From Streptomyces musisoli (GTDB taxonomy: Bacteria; Actinomycetota; Actinomycetes; Streptomycetales; Streptomycetaceae): 64,000 nucleotides of DNA. Both the position numbers and the translations under genes were made by a program. Shown here one piece after another: positions 51,719 to 60,937 of the stretch. Where the stretch lies: contig NZ_JAERRH010000001.1 in NCBI RefSeq assembly GCF_016741855.1, positions 744,001 through 808,000 of the forward strand, written 5' to 3'. Within the stretch, counting starts at the first letter, position 1. Each line of letters starts with the position of its first letter. Under the pieces are notes generated by a model. That model saw nothing but the letters and a program-made list of their open reading frames with translations, made no database searches and was not told the origin of the DNA.

Positions 51719-52678
51719 TCAGCCCTTCTCCTCCTGGTCCGGTTCCCGGTCCTGCTTCGATCGGTGCGCGGTGTCCACGACGCCGAACTCCGTGCTGTGC
51801 AGGCGTTCCGGTTCGGCCACGACGTCGATCCGGGTGATCCGGTCGTCGGCGCCGAACACGAAGGCCAGCAGCAGGCGGGGCCGCCCCGACGGCGCCATGA
51901 CCAGGCCGATCCGCCCGTCGAGCAGGGCGGGTCCGGTGAACTGCGCACGGGCCATGGCCGCCATGGCGCCGCGGGCCACGGGCTCGGCGCCCCGGACGGT
52001 GATGGGTTCGGGCGTGGGCACGACCAACGCGTCGGCGTGCAGCACCACATCCGGGTCGAGCAGCGCGACCAGGGCCGTGAAGTCGCCGCCGCGGGTCGCG
52101 GCCAGGAACGCCTCGACCGCCCGTCGGCGGCGGGGGGCGTCGGCGGCGGGCGCGGCGGGCCGGCCCTGGACCCGGCGGCGGGCGCGGCTGGCCAGCTGCC
52201 GGGTGGCGGCCGGCGTCTTGTCGATCAGCGGCGCGATGTCGTCGAAGGGCACGGTGAACATGTCGTGCAGCACGAAGGCGACCCGCTCGGCCGGGCTCAG
52301 CGTGTCGAGCACGACGAGCAGCGCGACGCCGACCTCGTCGGCCAGCAGCGCCTCCCGGGCGGGGTCACCGGCCTCGGTGGCCGCATCGGGCCGGGGCTCG
52401 TACCCCGTGTCGTAGGCGTCGAGGAACTCCTCGCGCCGGTTTCGGCGGGCCCGCAGCAGGTTCAGGCAGACCCGGGTCACCACGGTGGTCAGCCAGCCGG
52501 TGAGGTTGGTGACGGCCGTGATGTCCGCCTGCCGGGCGCGCAGCCAGGCCTCCTGAAGCGCGTCGTCGGCCTCGGCGGCCGAGCCGAGCAACCGGTACGC
52601 CACGGCCGCGAGGTGCGGCCGGTCCGCCTGGAACCGGGCCGCCAGCCGTTGGCCGGCATCACTCGCGAAGTCGTCCAT
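51719..52678 (-). CDS. ECF RNA polymerase sigma factor with SnoaL-like C-terminus (SigJ-type)
   Basis: ATG 52678 has GGGGGA 6 bases upstream; another ATG at 52693 is less well placed. Region 2 (HLAAVAYRLLGSAAEADDALQEAWLR) and region 4 (LSPAERVAFVLHDMFTVPFDDIAPLI) are intact at residues ~15-190. The C-terminal ~110 residues are a SnoaL/NTF2-like domain (EAFLAATRGGDFTALVALLDPDVVLHAD). This is the ECF41/SigJ architecture, in which the SnoaL domain modulates activity in place of a separate anti-sigma factor. ECF41 factors usually control an adjacent oxidoreductase or carboxymuconolactone decarboxylase gene, and the candidate here is the reductase upstream. Confidence 0.88.
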   Translation of the reverse strand: MDDFASDAGQRLAARFQADRPHLAAVAYRLLGSAAEADDALQEAWLRARQADITAVTNLTGWLTTVVTRVCLNLLRARRNRREEFLDAYDTGYEPRPDAATEAGDPAREALLADEVGVALLVVLDTLSPAERVAFVLHDMFTVPFDDIAPLIDKTPAATRQLASRARRRVQGRPAAPAADAPRRRRAVEAFLAATRGGDFTALVALLDPDVVLHADALVVPTPEPITVRGAEPVARGAMAAMARAQFTGPALLDGRIGLVMAPSGRPRLLLAFVFGADDRITRIDVVAEPERLHSTEFGVVDTAHRSKQDREPDQEEKG

Positions 52679-52693
52679 CGTGTCCCCCGTCAT

Positions 52694-52915
52694 CCGTGTG
52701 CGCTCGGCGTGTACTGCTCGGTGTGTGCTCGGCGTGTACTGCTCGGTGCATACCGCCGGGCGCGTGCTCCGCGTGTGCCGGTCGGCGTGTGCTGCCGGGC
52801 GGGCGCTCTGTGCCGGTCGGCGTGTACTGCTCGGCACGCAGTGCTCGGTGCGTACCGCCGGGCGGGTGCTCCGCGTGTGCCGGTCGGTGTGTGCTCGGCG
52901 GCGGGCCCATCCGAC
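52694..52915. repeat. GTGT-rich direct repeats between sigma factor and reductase genes
   Basis: About 220 bp are built from two alternating motifs: CGGCGTGTACTGCTCGG (three to four copies) and a longer TACCGCCGGGCG(G/C)GTGCTCCGCGTGTGCCGGTCGG block (two near-identical copies near 52753 and 52855, with a third partial copy). No frame with a ribosome site uses them. They lie exactly where the sigma factor promoter should be. Confidence 0.8.
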
Positions 52916-52933
52916 GTCACAGCGGGCGGAGGA

Positions 52934-53950
52934 TCAACCGCCGTGCCGTTCGGCCTCGTCGGCCAGCCGGACCAGTTCGGCGACCGGCAGGGAACCCGCT
53001 GCCCGGCGCTCCCGCGCGAACCGGTCGGCGAGGCGTTGCAGCAGTTCGTTCAGCGGGGCGGGGACCCCGTGCAGCCGGCCCAGCAGGACGATCTCGCCGT
53101 TCAGGTAGTCCGCCTCGATGGTGCCGGTGCCCCGGACGAGGGACTGCCAGGAGGAGCCGCCGCCGCGCGGGCCGCCGTCCAGCGGTACCTGCGTGACCTT
53201 GTCGCCGCGGGCCGCCTGTTCCTCCGCCGCGCTCGCGTACGGGATCCCGGCGGCGGCGAGCACGGCCTCCCCCTCGGCCCGCACCCGCGCGAACAGGGCC
53301 CGGGCCTCGTCGCTCGCCACGGGCCCGGCGACCGCTTCGAGGGCGTTGCCGAGGTTCGCGAGCAGCTTGGCGTACTGCCAGCGGGCCACGTCGGGTACGA
53401 CGGGCGCCTCGAAGTGCGCCTCCGTGAGGTCGGCGGCGATCCGGCGGGCGGTGTCGTCGGTGCCGTGCGGGACGCGGCCGAGGGTCAGGATGCCGGTGAG
53501 CGGGGCGCCGGCGGCGGAGACGACGCCGGGTTCCACGAAGGCCGACGGCAGCCAGACGCAGACGCCGTACACGTGCCGGAAGCGGCGCAGGGCCAGCCGG
53601 CCGCCCTCGACACCGTTCTGCAGGCAGACGAGCGGCAGGCGTTCGGCCGCCGTACCGCCGCCGGCGACGGGGACGTCGGCCCAGGTGTCCAGGGCGGCCA
53701 CGGTGTCCTGGGTCTTCACGGAGAGGACGAGGACGTCGTCGGCGCGCAGCTCGCCGAGCGGGTCCGGGCCGTCGACGGCGGGCGGCCGGTACGTCAACTC
53801 GCCCTCGGGCACCCGCAGTCGCAGCCCGTGCTCGCGCAGGGCGGCCAGATGCCGGCCGCGGGCGACCAGGACGACCTCGCGGCCGGCCTGGGCCAGCCGG
53901 CCGCCGACGGTGCCGCCGACCGCGCCCGCCCCGATGATGATGTAACGCAT
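52934..53950 (-). CDS. Ketopantoate reductase family (ApbA/PanE) oxidoreductase
   Basis: With ATG 53950 the protein has 338 residues; a GTG at 53968 is possible. The NADP-binding start MRYIIIGAGAVGGTVGGRLA and the family motif LSVKTQDT, LQNGVEG, then the substrate domain with KLLANLGNALEAVAG (catalytic Lys) are present. It would reduce ketopantoate or a related 2-keto acid. It lies just upstream of the ECF41-type sigma factor gene on the same strand, which may regulate it. Confidence 0.85.
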   Translation of the reverse strand: MRYIIIGAGAVGGTVGGRLAQAGREVVLVARGRHLAALREHGLRLRVPEGELTYRPPAVDGPDPLGELRADDVLVLSVKTQDTVAALDTWADVPVAGGGTAAERLPLVCLQNGVEGGRLALRRFRHVYGVCVWLPSAFVEPGVVSAAGAPLTGILTLGRVPHGTDDTARRIAADLTEAHFEAPVVPDVARWQYAKLLANLGNALEAVAGPVASDEARALFARVRAEGEAVLAAAGIPYASAAEEQAARGDKVTQVPLDGGPRGGGSSWQSLVRGTGTIEADYLNGEIVLLGRLHGVPAPLNELLQRLADRFARERRAAGSLPVAELVRLADEAERHGG

Positions 53951-54152
53951 GGCCAGAGCCTCGCACACCGCTTTCGATGCTCGCGGGTCACCCCCTGCCC
54001 TCGGGGCAGGGCAAACGGCCGACGGCTCCGGCGGCCACCGGACCGCCGACTCCCGTTATTCCCACGGGGTTTGCCCGCCCACCGGTCCGGCCGGCGGCGG
54101 AGACGTCGAGACCCCACCCCGGGCCGCCCGCCCCGGCCCGGCCCGCGGGCCC

Positions 54153-54704
54153 TCACGCTTGCGGAGCCGTCAGCTCGACCAGCTTGAGCACGGTGTTCCA
54201 GTTCCGGCTCGTGGCGATGAGGCCCTTGGTCGTCCGGGGCCGGGCCAGCGCCTCGGCGAGCCTGGAGCGGCCGACGCCGTCCGGGGCGTACAGGTACAGG
54301 CAGCGGTCCCCGAGCCGGAACTCCTCCGGGAGATGGGCGGCCTGGTCGATCGCCGCGAACCGGTCGGGGGTGACGGGTGCGGAGAAGTAGGTGACGTGCA
54401 GTTGCTTCGGCGCCAGGCCGGCGGCCGGGAACGGGCAGGATTCGGCGACCGTCCTCAGATACGCGTGGTCGCGGACGAGCACGTCCACGAAGAAGCCGAA
54501 GCGCTCCTCGATCGCCGCGGCCAGCTCCGCGGCCAGGGACTCCTCGTCGCCGTGGCCGGCGGTGAAGACGGCCTGGCCGCTCTGGAGATGGGTGCGGACA
54601 CCGGTGTGGCCGAGGCCGGTCACGAGTGTGCGCAGTTCGGCCATGGGGAGCTTCTTGCCGCCGCCGACGTTGATTCCGCGCAGCAGCGCCGCATAGGTGG
54701 TCAT
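54153..54704 (-). CDS. DUF1697 domain protein
   Basis: The 183-residue protein begins with the family pattern TTYAALLRGINVGGGKKLPM, followed by LRTLVTGLGHTGVRTHLQSG and closing with TTKGLIATSRNWNTVLKL. DUF1697 proteins are widespread and uncharacterised. AGGGTGG precedes ATG 54704, and a 15-bp hairpin ends 15 bases farther upstream in the presumed leader. Confidence 0.9.
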   Translation of the reverse strand: MTTYAALLRGINVGGGKKLPMAELRTLVTGLGHTGVRTHLQSGQAVFTAGHGDEESLAAELAAAIEERFGFFVDVLVRDHAYLRTVAESCPFPAAGLAPKQLHVTYFSAPVTPDRFAAIDQAAHLPEEFRLGDRCLYLYAPDGVGRSRLAEALARPRTTKGLIATSRNWNTVLKLVELTAPQA

Positions 54705-54718
54705 CCGGCCACCCTAGA

Positions 54719-54757
54719 GCGGCCGTCGTGCCCCGTGGGGGCGGGCACGACGGCCGC
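54719..54757. terminator. 15-bp perfect hairpin in front of DUF1697 gene
   Basis: GCGGCCGTCGTGCCC (54719-54733) pairs with 54743-54757 around a 9-base loop, 15 bases before the ATG on the minus strand. No gene ends here, so it is either a 5-prime leader structure that affects translation or a stray terminator. Confidence 0.45.
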
Positions 54758-54833
54758 GCCCGCACCAGGGCGGGCTGCGCGAAACTCTCGCCGATGGGCG
54801 GGGCCCGGAGCAACCTCTACACGCGCCTGTGAC

Positions 54834-54844
54834 TTGTTCAACAA
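54834..54844. promoter_or_regulatory. TTGTT-C-AACAA inverted repeat
   Basis: An 11-base palindrome in the AT-rich part of the divergent region upstream of the MMPL gene, flanked by ACTT and AAGT half-matches. It resembles MarR/TetR-type operators. No such regulator gene is adjacent. Confidence 0.35.
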
Positions 54845-55116
54845 AGTTTCGTAATGACAAAGCGGATCTCTGTCGGTCGGAACGGACACCTGGCCCCGCG
54901 TCCCGGTCCCCGTCCCGCCGCCAATCCCCGAGGCCCGCCCCCGAGAACCGGCGATAGATGTAAGGGGCCACAGTCCTACCCAGTGGTGATCCGGACGCCA
55001 CGCACTTCACCGGGCAGTACGACGAGACGCCCTGCTCCGGCGCCTACCGTCGAATTCGAACAGACGCGGACGTGGCGGCAGGAGGCCGTCACCGCACACG
55101 AGGGGGCAGGCCCGTC

Positions 55117-57366
55117 ATGGGGAAAACAGAGGTGCGGGTGCGAGGGCTGGCCGCACGGGCCGGCGGCTGGAGCGCCCGGCACCGCTGGGCGGCAGTCGGC
55201 ATATGGGTGCTGTTCGTCGTCCTGGCCATGGGGCTGGGCTCGGCGGCGGGCCGGGTCGACGTGAGTGAGAGCGACCAGCTCAAGGGTGAGACGCACACCG
55301 CCGCGAAGATCATCGACGATGCCGGCATCAAGGAGCCGGCCGCGGAGACCGTGCTGATCCAGTCCAGGGACGGCGCCGTCAAGGCCACCAGCGGAGAGTT
55401 CCGCGCGGCCGTCTCCGATGTCGTCAAGGCCGTCGACGGCACCGGGAAGGTCACCGGGGTGACCTCGCCGTACGACACGCACACCATCTCCCGCGACGGC
55501 CGCAGCGCGCTGGTGCAGTTCGATCTGCGCGGTGACGCGGAGACGGCCGCAGACCGGATCGAGCCGGTGCTGAACGCCGTCGCCGGGGTGCAGAAGGAAC
55601 ACGGCGGCCTGCGGATCGAGGAGATCGGCGGGGCCAGCATGCAGAAGCAGTACAAGGACGCGTTCGGGGACGACTTCCAGCAGGCCGAGTACTCGGCGGT
55701 GCCGGTGGCGCTCGGCATCCTGCTGATCGCGTTCGGCGCGCTGGTGGCGGCGCTGCTGCCGGTGGCCCTCGCGATCACCGCGATCATGGCGACGATGGGC
55801 CTGATGGGCCTGGTCAGCCACCTCCAGCCGATGAGCGACACCGCCAACTCCGTGATGCTGCTGGTCGGTATGGCCGTCGGCGTCGACTACTGCCTGTTCT
55901 ACCTGCGCCGCGAGCGCGAGGAACGGGCGGCCGGCCGGGACGCGGCCACCGCCCTGCGGATCGCCGCCGCGACCAGCGGCCGGGCGGTCATCGTCTCCGG
56001 TGTCACGGTGTGCGTGGCGATGGCGGGCATGCTGTTCACCGGTCTCGCCGAGTTCGAGGCGATGGGCCTGGCCTCGCTGATGGTGGTGGCGGTCGCGATG
56101 GTCGGTTCGGTGACCGTGCTCCCGGCGCTGCTCTCGCTGCTCGGCGAGCGGGTCGAGAAGGGCCGCATCCCGTTCCTGGGCCGCCGGCGCCGCCGGCAGG
56201 GCGCGGACTCGGGCAGCCGGTTCTGGACGGCCGTGCTGCGGGGCGTGCTGGCCAAGCCGCTGGTCTCCGTCCTGGTCGCGGCCGGCGCGCTGCTGGCGAT
56301 CGCCGCGCCGGCGCTCGGCATGAAGACCCAGCAGCTCACCCTGGACCAGGAGTTCGGCGACTCGCTGCCCATGGTGCAGACGTACAACCGCGTCAACGAC
56401 GCCTTCCCGGGCGGCAGCGAGCCCGCCCAGGTCGTCGTCAAGGCCGGCGACATCAACGCACCCGAGGTCCGTCGGGCGCTGGCCGACTTCAAGAAGGAGG
56501 CCGTCGCCTCGGGCACCTCGCGCGGCCCGGTCGACATCAAGCTGTACGACGCCCAGAACGTCGCCCTGGTCTCCGTGCCGCTGGTCGGCGGCTCCGATCT
56601 GGACCAGGCGACGAAGAGCCTGCTGAAGCTGCGCGACGAGGTCCGGCCGGCCACGCTCGGCAAGGTAGAGGGCGTCCAGGCGCCGGTCACCGGGCAGGTC
56701 GCGGGCAACCACGACTTCAACGACCAGCTGATGGGTTCGGTCCTCCCGGTCTTCGCGTTCGTGGTCGTGTTCGCCTTCCTGCTGATGCTGCTGTCGTTCC
56801 GCTCGCTGACGGTCGCGATCACGTCGATCGTGCTCAACCTGCTGTCGGTGGCCGCCGCCTACGGCATCCTCGTCGCCGTCTTCCAGCACGGCTGGGGTGC
56901 CTCGCTGGTGGGCGCGGAGGGGGTCGGCGCGATCGTCACCTGGCTGCCGCTGTTCCTCTTCGTGATCCTGTTCGGGCTGTCCATGGACTACCACGTGTTC
57001 GTGGTCTCCCGGATCCGGGAGGCCCGGATGCGCGGCCGTACGACGAAGGACGCGATCCGGCACGGCGTGGTCACCACCGCCGGGGTCGTCACCAGCGCCG
57101 CGGTCATCATGGTCGCCGTGTTCGCGATCTTCGGCACGCTGTCCATGCAGTCGATGAAGCAGATGGGCGTGGGCCTGGCCGCGGCGGTCCTGATCGACGC
57201 CACGATCATCCGCGGGGTGCTGCTGCCGGCGGTGATGGCGCTGCTCGGCGAGCGCAACTGGTACCTGCCGAAGTGGCTGCACCGGCTGCCCGACCTCACG
57301 CACGACGAGGCGCCGGAGCCGGCCGCGACGCCGCTGCCGGAGCGTGGCGAGCGACTGACCGTCTGA
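55117..57366 (+). CDS. MMPL-family (RND-type) transporter
   Basis: The 749-residue protein has the MMPL layout: one N-terminal helix (WAAVGIWVLFVVLAMGLGSAA), a large external domain, five helices (LGILLIAFGALVAALLPV to LPALLSLLG), a second external domain and a second five-helix set (VFAFVVVFAFLLMLLSF onward). The motif VGMAVGVDYCLFYLRR and its counterpart LFGLSMDYHVFVVSRIRE are the proton-relay Asp-Tyr motifs. MMPL proteins export lipids or hydrophobic metabolites using the proton gradient. The C-terminal tail is hydrophilic. Confidence 0.9.
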   Translation: MGKTEVRVRGLAARAGGWSARHRWAAVGIWVLFVVLAMGLGSAAGRVDVSESDQLKGETHTAAKIIDDAGIKEPAAETVLIQSRDGAVKATSGEFRAAVSDVVKAVDGTGKVTGVTSPYDTHTISRDGRSALVQFDLRGDAETAADRIEPVLNAVAGVQKEHGGLRIEEIGGASMQKQYKDAFGDDFQQAEYSAVPVALGILLIAFGALVAALLPVALAITAIMATMGLMGLVSHLQPMSDTANSVMLLVGMAVGVDYCLFYLRREREERAAGRDAATALRIAAATSGRAVIVSGVTVCVAMAGMLFTGLAEFEAMGLASLMVVAVAMVGSVTVLPALLSLLGERVEKGRIPFLGRRRRRQGADSGSRFWTAVLRGVLAKPLVSVLVAAGALLAIAAPALGMKTQQLTLDQEFGDSLPMVQTYNRVNDAFPGGSEPAQVVVKAGDINAPEVRRALADFKKEAVASGTSRGPVDIKLYDAQNVALVSVPLVGGSDLDQATKSLLKLRDEVRPATLGKVEGVQAPVTGQVAGNHDFNDQLMGSVLPVFAFVVVFAFLLMLLSFRSLTVAITSIVLNLLSVAAAYGILVAVFQHGWGASLVGAEGVGAIVTWLPLFLFVILFGLSMDYHVFVVSRIREARMRGRTTKDAIRHGVVTTAGVVTSAAVIMVAVFAIFGTLSMQSMKQMGVGLAAAVLIDATIIRGVLLPAVMALLGERNWYLPKWLHRLPDLTHDEAPEPAATPLPERGERLTV

Positions 57367-57382
57367 TTCCGCCCGCCGGCAC

Positions 57383-57419
57383 AGGGCCCGTTGGTTCCTG
57401 AGAGGAACCAACGGGCCCT
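57383..57419. terminator. Strong terminator after the MMPL gene
   Basis: A 17-bp perfect stem, AGGGCCCGTTGGTTCCT (57383-57399) with 57403-57419, and a 3-base loop, 17 bases after the MMPL stop. It lies between convergent genes and may serve the glucosyltransferase gene as well. Confidence 0.85.
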
Positions 57420-57539
57420 TCGCGTACCGTCGTTGTCCGGACAGCCGGTCGCACGCCGTCGAGCATGCCCGGGAGGGGGCCGTCGTCCGCGAGGTCCGGA
57501 TCGACACCAGGGCGTACCTCTGGCGGTCCCCCGCCGGCC

Positions 57540-58754
57540 CTACTCGGTGCGGCCGCGCCGCAGTTCCGCCTCGATGAGGTCGGCCGCCCGCCGGGTGCCG
57601 CCCTCCCGGGCCGTCTGCGCCTGGATCTCCCCGAGCCGGCGCGCCACCTCGGGGTCGTCCACCAGAGCGAGGGCGGCCTCACGGAGGCGGTCGGCGGTGG
57701 CCTCCTCGGTGGGCAGGTGCCGGGCGACACCGAGCGCCTGGAGCACGTCGGCGTTGCCGAACTGGTCGGCGGCCTGCGGTACGGCGATCATCGGCGTCGC
57801 GGTGACCAGCCCCTCCTGGCTGCCGCCGGCACCCGCGTGCGTGACGAACAGGTCGGCCTGCCGCAGGACGGCCAGCTGGGGCACCCAGTCGCGCACCTCG
57901 ACGCTGTCGGGTACCTCGCCCAGATCGGCGCGGGTCACGTGCCGGCCGACCTGGAGGACGGTGTGCCAGCCGGGCAGGTCGCCGAAGGCGCGCACGCACT
58001 CCCGGTAGAAGGCGGGCTGCTTGGTGAAGGCCGAGCCGAGCGACACCAGCACGACCTTCCGGGCCGCGGCGGGCCGCCGCCAGTCCCCCTGGTCCGCGCG
58101 GTCGCCCTGGCAGGCGCCGACGAAGGTGTGGACGCGTTCGTCGACCCGGTCGGCGTGCGGCTGGAGTGCCTTCGGGATGAGGACCAGGGAACGCTCCGGG
58201 CGGCCGGTGAAGGGGTCCGGATGCCGGGTGATGCCGTTCTCCGCGAGCCAAGCCCCGAACCGGGCGTAGTAGGCGCGGCCGCGCTCGGTCCGCTTCGGCT
58301 CCCGCCACATCGGCTCGGCGACCTCCTCCTCGTAGCCCTCCCAGGCGACGAGGTTCGGGGAGAGGGAGATCGCCGGGACGCCCCAGCGGTGGGCCAGGAC
58401 CCGGGCGGGGTAGGAGGCGATGTCGTGCAGGACGAGGTCGGGCGTGTCGCCGGCGTAGGCCGCGGTGAGCTGGGGAAGCGCCTGGATCGCGTCCTCCAGG
58501 AACGGCTCCACGTTGTCCAGCAGGGTGCTCCCCCAGGCTTCCGGGTCGGCGTCGGGTCCCGGCAGGGTCGAGGTGTAGGGCACGGGCCGGGCCCCGGTGG
58601 CGGCCACCTTGTCCGCGAAGACCGGCGGGATGGCGTACGTGACCCGGTGCCCCCGGGCGACGAGTTCACGGATCACCTCCAGGCTGGGGTTCACATGGCC
58701 GTGGGCGGCGATCGAGAACATGGCGATGTGGGCGGGCGGGGTCGGAGTGTCCAT
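57540..58754 (-). CDS. mgt: Macrolide-inactivating UDP-glucosyltransferase (OleD/Mgt type)
   Basis: The 404-residue GT-B glycosyltransferase closely follows OleD/Mgt: [20 protein letters not shown] with the catalytic His, [37 protein letters not shown] and the donor-binding [20 protein letters not shown] with [10 protein letters not shown]. These enzymes glucosylate the 2-prime hydroxyl of macrolides such as lincosamide/erythromycin-type drugs and thereby inactivate them. No macrolide biosynthesis genes are in the window, so a resistance role is likelier than self-protection. A perfect 18-bp palindrome lies 16 bases upstream of the start. Confidence 0.92.
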   Translation of the reverse strand: MDTPTPPAHIAMFSIAAHGHVNPSLEVIRELVARGHRVTYAIPPVFADKVAATGARPVPYTSTLPGPDADPEAWGSTLLDNVEPFLEDAIQALPQLTAAYAGDTPDLVLHDIASYPARVLAHRWGVPAISLSPNLVAWEGYEEEVAEPMWREPKRTERGRAYYARFGAWLAENGITRHPDPFTGRPERSLVLIPKALQPHADRVDERVHTFVGACQGDRADQGDWRRPAAARKVVLVSLGSAFTKQPAFYRECVRAFGDLPGWHTVLQVGRHVTRADLGEVPDSVEVRDWVPQLAVLRQADLFVTHAGAGGSQEGLVTATPMIAVPQAADQFGNADVLQALGVARHLPTEEATADRLREAALALVDDPEVARRLGEIQAQTAREGGTRRAADLIEAELRRGRTE

Positions 58755-58770
58755 GCCCCGAGGCTAAGCG

Positions 58771-58788
58771 AGACGATACGTATCGTCT
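58771..58788 (-). promoter_or_regulatory. Perfect 18-bp palindromic operator upstream of mgt
   Basis: AGACGATACGTATCGTCT is a perfect palindrome 16 bases before the mgt ATG, in the 75-bp gap after the sugar-binding lipoprotein gene. The form fits a TetR-family operator. It suggests that mgt has its own regulated promoter, with a regulator encoded elsewhere. Confidence 0.65.
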
Positions 58789-58829
58789 AATGCATTTTCC
58801 GGGTCCGGCCACCGCGCGGCGCGGGTGGC

Positions 58830-60104
58830 TCAGCGCTGGTAGCGGGCCAGGACGAGGTTGCCGTCCCGCTCGAGGCGTCCGCGCAGTTCGGCGAGGCCGA
58901 TCGCGCCGCTGTAGTACTGCTGGTAGGCCGGGGTGGCCACCTTGTCCTTCCACTCCGGGTAGCCGCGCACCGACTGCGCGGGTGCCGGGCGCAGCCGGGA
59001 CGCGAGGGCGGCGCCGGTGGCCCAGCCGTTCGCCGCGGTGTGCAGGGCCGGGTCCTTCAGGGCCTGGGTGCCGGTGGGGAGCATCCAGTCGCCGAGGGCG
59101 AGGCGGACGGTGTTCTCCGGCCGCAGCAGATAGTCGATGAACGCGACCGCCTCCTTCTTGTGCGGGCAGTCCTCCGAGACCGACAGCGTCTGCGGGCTGA
59201 CGCCCTGGGTGAGCCCTTCGCTGCCCGCCGGGGCCGGCAGCACCTCCCAGCGGAAGCCCTCGGGGGCCTGCTGCACGATCTGCTGGCGGTAGGAGAAGCC
59301 CAGCGGCACCATCGCGTACCGGCCGGCGAAGAAGCCGGGGAGGGTGTCCGAGCCGCCGCTGCCGAGCGTCGATGCGGGCGCGCTGTGGTCGACGGCGACC
59401 TGGTCGTGGACCGTGCGGGGCACGACCGCGTCGCCCTCGGTGAAGCGCACGGCGACCTTGCCGTCCGCGCCCCGGTGGAAGAGCCGCCCGCCCGCCGACA
59501 GGGACAGGTTGAGCGTGGCGGAGACGGGCTCCTTCAGCGGCCACGCCACCCCGTACCGCCCGGGCCCGGTGAGCCGCTTGGCGACCTCACGGAACTCCGC
59601 CCAGCTCCACGGGTGTCCGGCGGTCGGCACGCGCACCTTCGCCCGGCGCAGGAGGTCCGCGTTCGCGATCAGCACCCGGGGCTCCTGGAGGAACGGCACT
59701 CCGTAGACGCCGCGCCCGAAGGTGGCCGTCCGCCAGCTGCCGGGCGGGATGTCGGACCTCAGCCGGGCGGGCAGCAGGCCGGTCAGGTCGGCGAGGTAGC
59801 CGCCGTAGGCGAAGTCGGCGAGGTCGTCGGAGGCGTCGTGGATGACGTCCGGGGCCTCACCGCCCTCGAAGGAGGTGAGCAGCTGGTCGTGCACGCTGTC
59901 CCAACTGCCCTGGACGTACTCGACCTTGACGTCGGGATGGCCGGCGTTCCATTCCCTCACCAGCTCCTTGCCGGCCGCGACGGACTCCTGTTGCCAGGCC
60001 AGGGACTGGAAGCGCAGGGTGATCGGGCCGCCGTCGCGGTGACCGGGTGACGAGCAGCCCGCGAGGAGCAGCAGTACCGCGAGTGCCTTGGCGAGGGTCC
60101 GCAT
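58830..60104 (-). CDS. Sugar ABC transporter substrate-binding lipoprotein
   Basis: The 424-residue protein has a lipoprotein signal (ALAVLLLLAGC) and the extracellular solute-binding protein family 1 fold (ITLRFQSLAWQQESVAAGKE, LVREWNAGHPDVKVEYV, YGVPFLQEPRVLIAN). It binds an oligosaccharide or related polyol outside the cell. Its ATG overlaps the stop of the upstream permease by one base (TGATG), so it is the last gene of the transporter operon, an unusual position for the binding protein. Confidence 0.9.
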   Translation of the reverse strand: MRTLAKALAVLLLLAGCSSPGHRDGGPITLRFQSLAWQQESVAAGKELVREWNAGHPDVKVEYVQGSWDSVHDQLLTSFEGGEAPDVIHDASDDLADFAYGGYLADLTGLLPARLRSDIPPGSWRTATFGRGVYGVPFLQEPRVLIANADLLRRAKVRVPTAGHPWSWAEFREVAKRLTGPGRYGVAWPLKEPVSATLNLSLSAGGRLFHRGADGKVAVRFTEGDAVVPRTVHDQVAVDHSAPASTLGSGGSDTLPGFFAGRYAMVPLGFSYRQQIVQQAPEGFRWEVLPAPAGSEGLTQGVSPQTLSVSEDCPHKKEAVAFIDYLLRPENTVRLALGDWMLPTGTQALKDPALHTAANGWATGAALASRLRPAPAQSVRGYPEWKDKVATPAYQQYYSGAIGLAELRGRLERDGNLVLARYQR

Positions 60105-60937
60105 CAGCTCTTCACCGCCCCGGTGAGCAGGCCGCCCGTGATCCGCCGCTGGACCAGCGCGAAGACGGCCACAGAGGGCAGGGTGGCGAGGAACGCGGCC
60201 GCGGCCAGCGGACCGAGGTCGGCCACGCCCTCGGCGCCGATGAAGTGGGTGAGGACGACCGGGAGGGTCTGTCTGTCCGGGCTCTTGAGCAGCACCAGCG
60301 CGAAGAAGAACTCGTTCCACGCGGTGACGAACGCGAACAGGGCCGTCGCCGCGATGCCGGGAGCCAGCAGCGGCGCCGTCACCGACACGAGGGTCCTCAG
60401 GCGGCCGGCTCCGTCGACGGCCGCCGCCTCCTCCAGTTCGGCGGGCACCGCCCGGACATGGCCGGTGAGCATCCACAGCGCGAACGGCAGCGCCCACACG
60501 ACGTACACCAGCACCAGTCCGGGCAGGGAGTCGATCAGCCGCAGGTTCTTCAGCACCAGGAACAGCGGGATGATCAGCAGTACGAAGGGGAACGCCTGGC
60601 TGACCACCACCCAGCCGGTGGCGGCCCGGGCCAGCCGGCTGCGGTGCCGGGCCATGACGTAGGCCATCGGGGTGGCGAGCGCCACGGCGACGACGGCGGT
60701 GCCGAGCGCCACCAGCAGGGAGTTCAGGGCGGCCTGTGCCAGCGGCTGCTCGTCGAAGGCCTGCCGGACGTTGGCCAGGGTGGGGTGGCGCGGGATCCAG
60801 GCCGGGTGCAGACCGCCCAGCTCACGCGGGGACTTGAGCGCGGTGGACGCCAGCCACAGCAACGGGAAGGCCAGGAAGAGCAGATAGGCGAGCAGCGCGG
60901 CGTACTGGCCGGCGCGGGCCGCACGGCGGGACCTCAT
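60104..60937 (-). CDS. Carbohydrate ABC transporter permease (MalG type)
   Basis: The 277-residue permease has six hydrophobic segments and the EAA loop EEAAAVDGAGRLRTLVSVTAPLLAPG typical of CUT1 transporters. The start LAYLLFLAFPLLWLASTALKS is that of MalG-like proteins. It is coupled to the MalF-like gene upstream (4-base overlap) and to the binding-protein gene downstream. Confidence 0.92.
   Translation of the reverse strand: MRSRRAARAGQYAALLAYLLFLAFPLLWLASTALKSPRELGGLHPAWIPRHPTLANVRQAFDEQPLAQAALNSLLVALGTAVVAVALATPMAYVMARHRSRLARAATGWVVVSQAFPFVLLIIPLFLVLKNLRLIDSLPGLVLVYVVWALPFALWMLTGHVRAVPAELEEAAAVDGAGRLRTLVSVTAPLLAPGIAATALFAFVTAWNEFFFALVLLKSPDRQTLPVVLTHFIGAEGVADLGPLAAAAFLATLPSVAVFALVQRRITGGLLTGAVKS

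Larger units (their letters stand above)
54705..55116. other. Divergent promoter region of DUF1697 and MMPL genes
   Basis: This 412-bp spacer holds the 15-bp hairpin at 54719-54757 and an AT-rich block at 54830-54865 with an inverted repeat TTGTT-C-AACAA (54834-54844). The latter is the most likely operator/promoter area for the MMPL transporter. No gene is seen. Confidence 0.55.
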
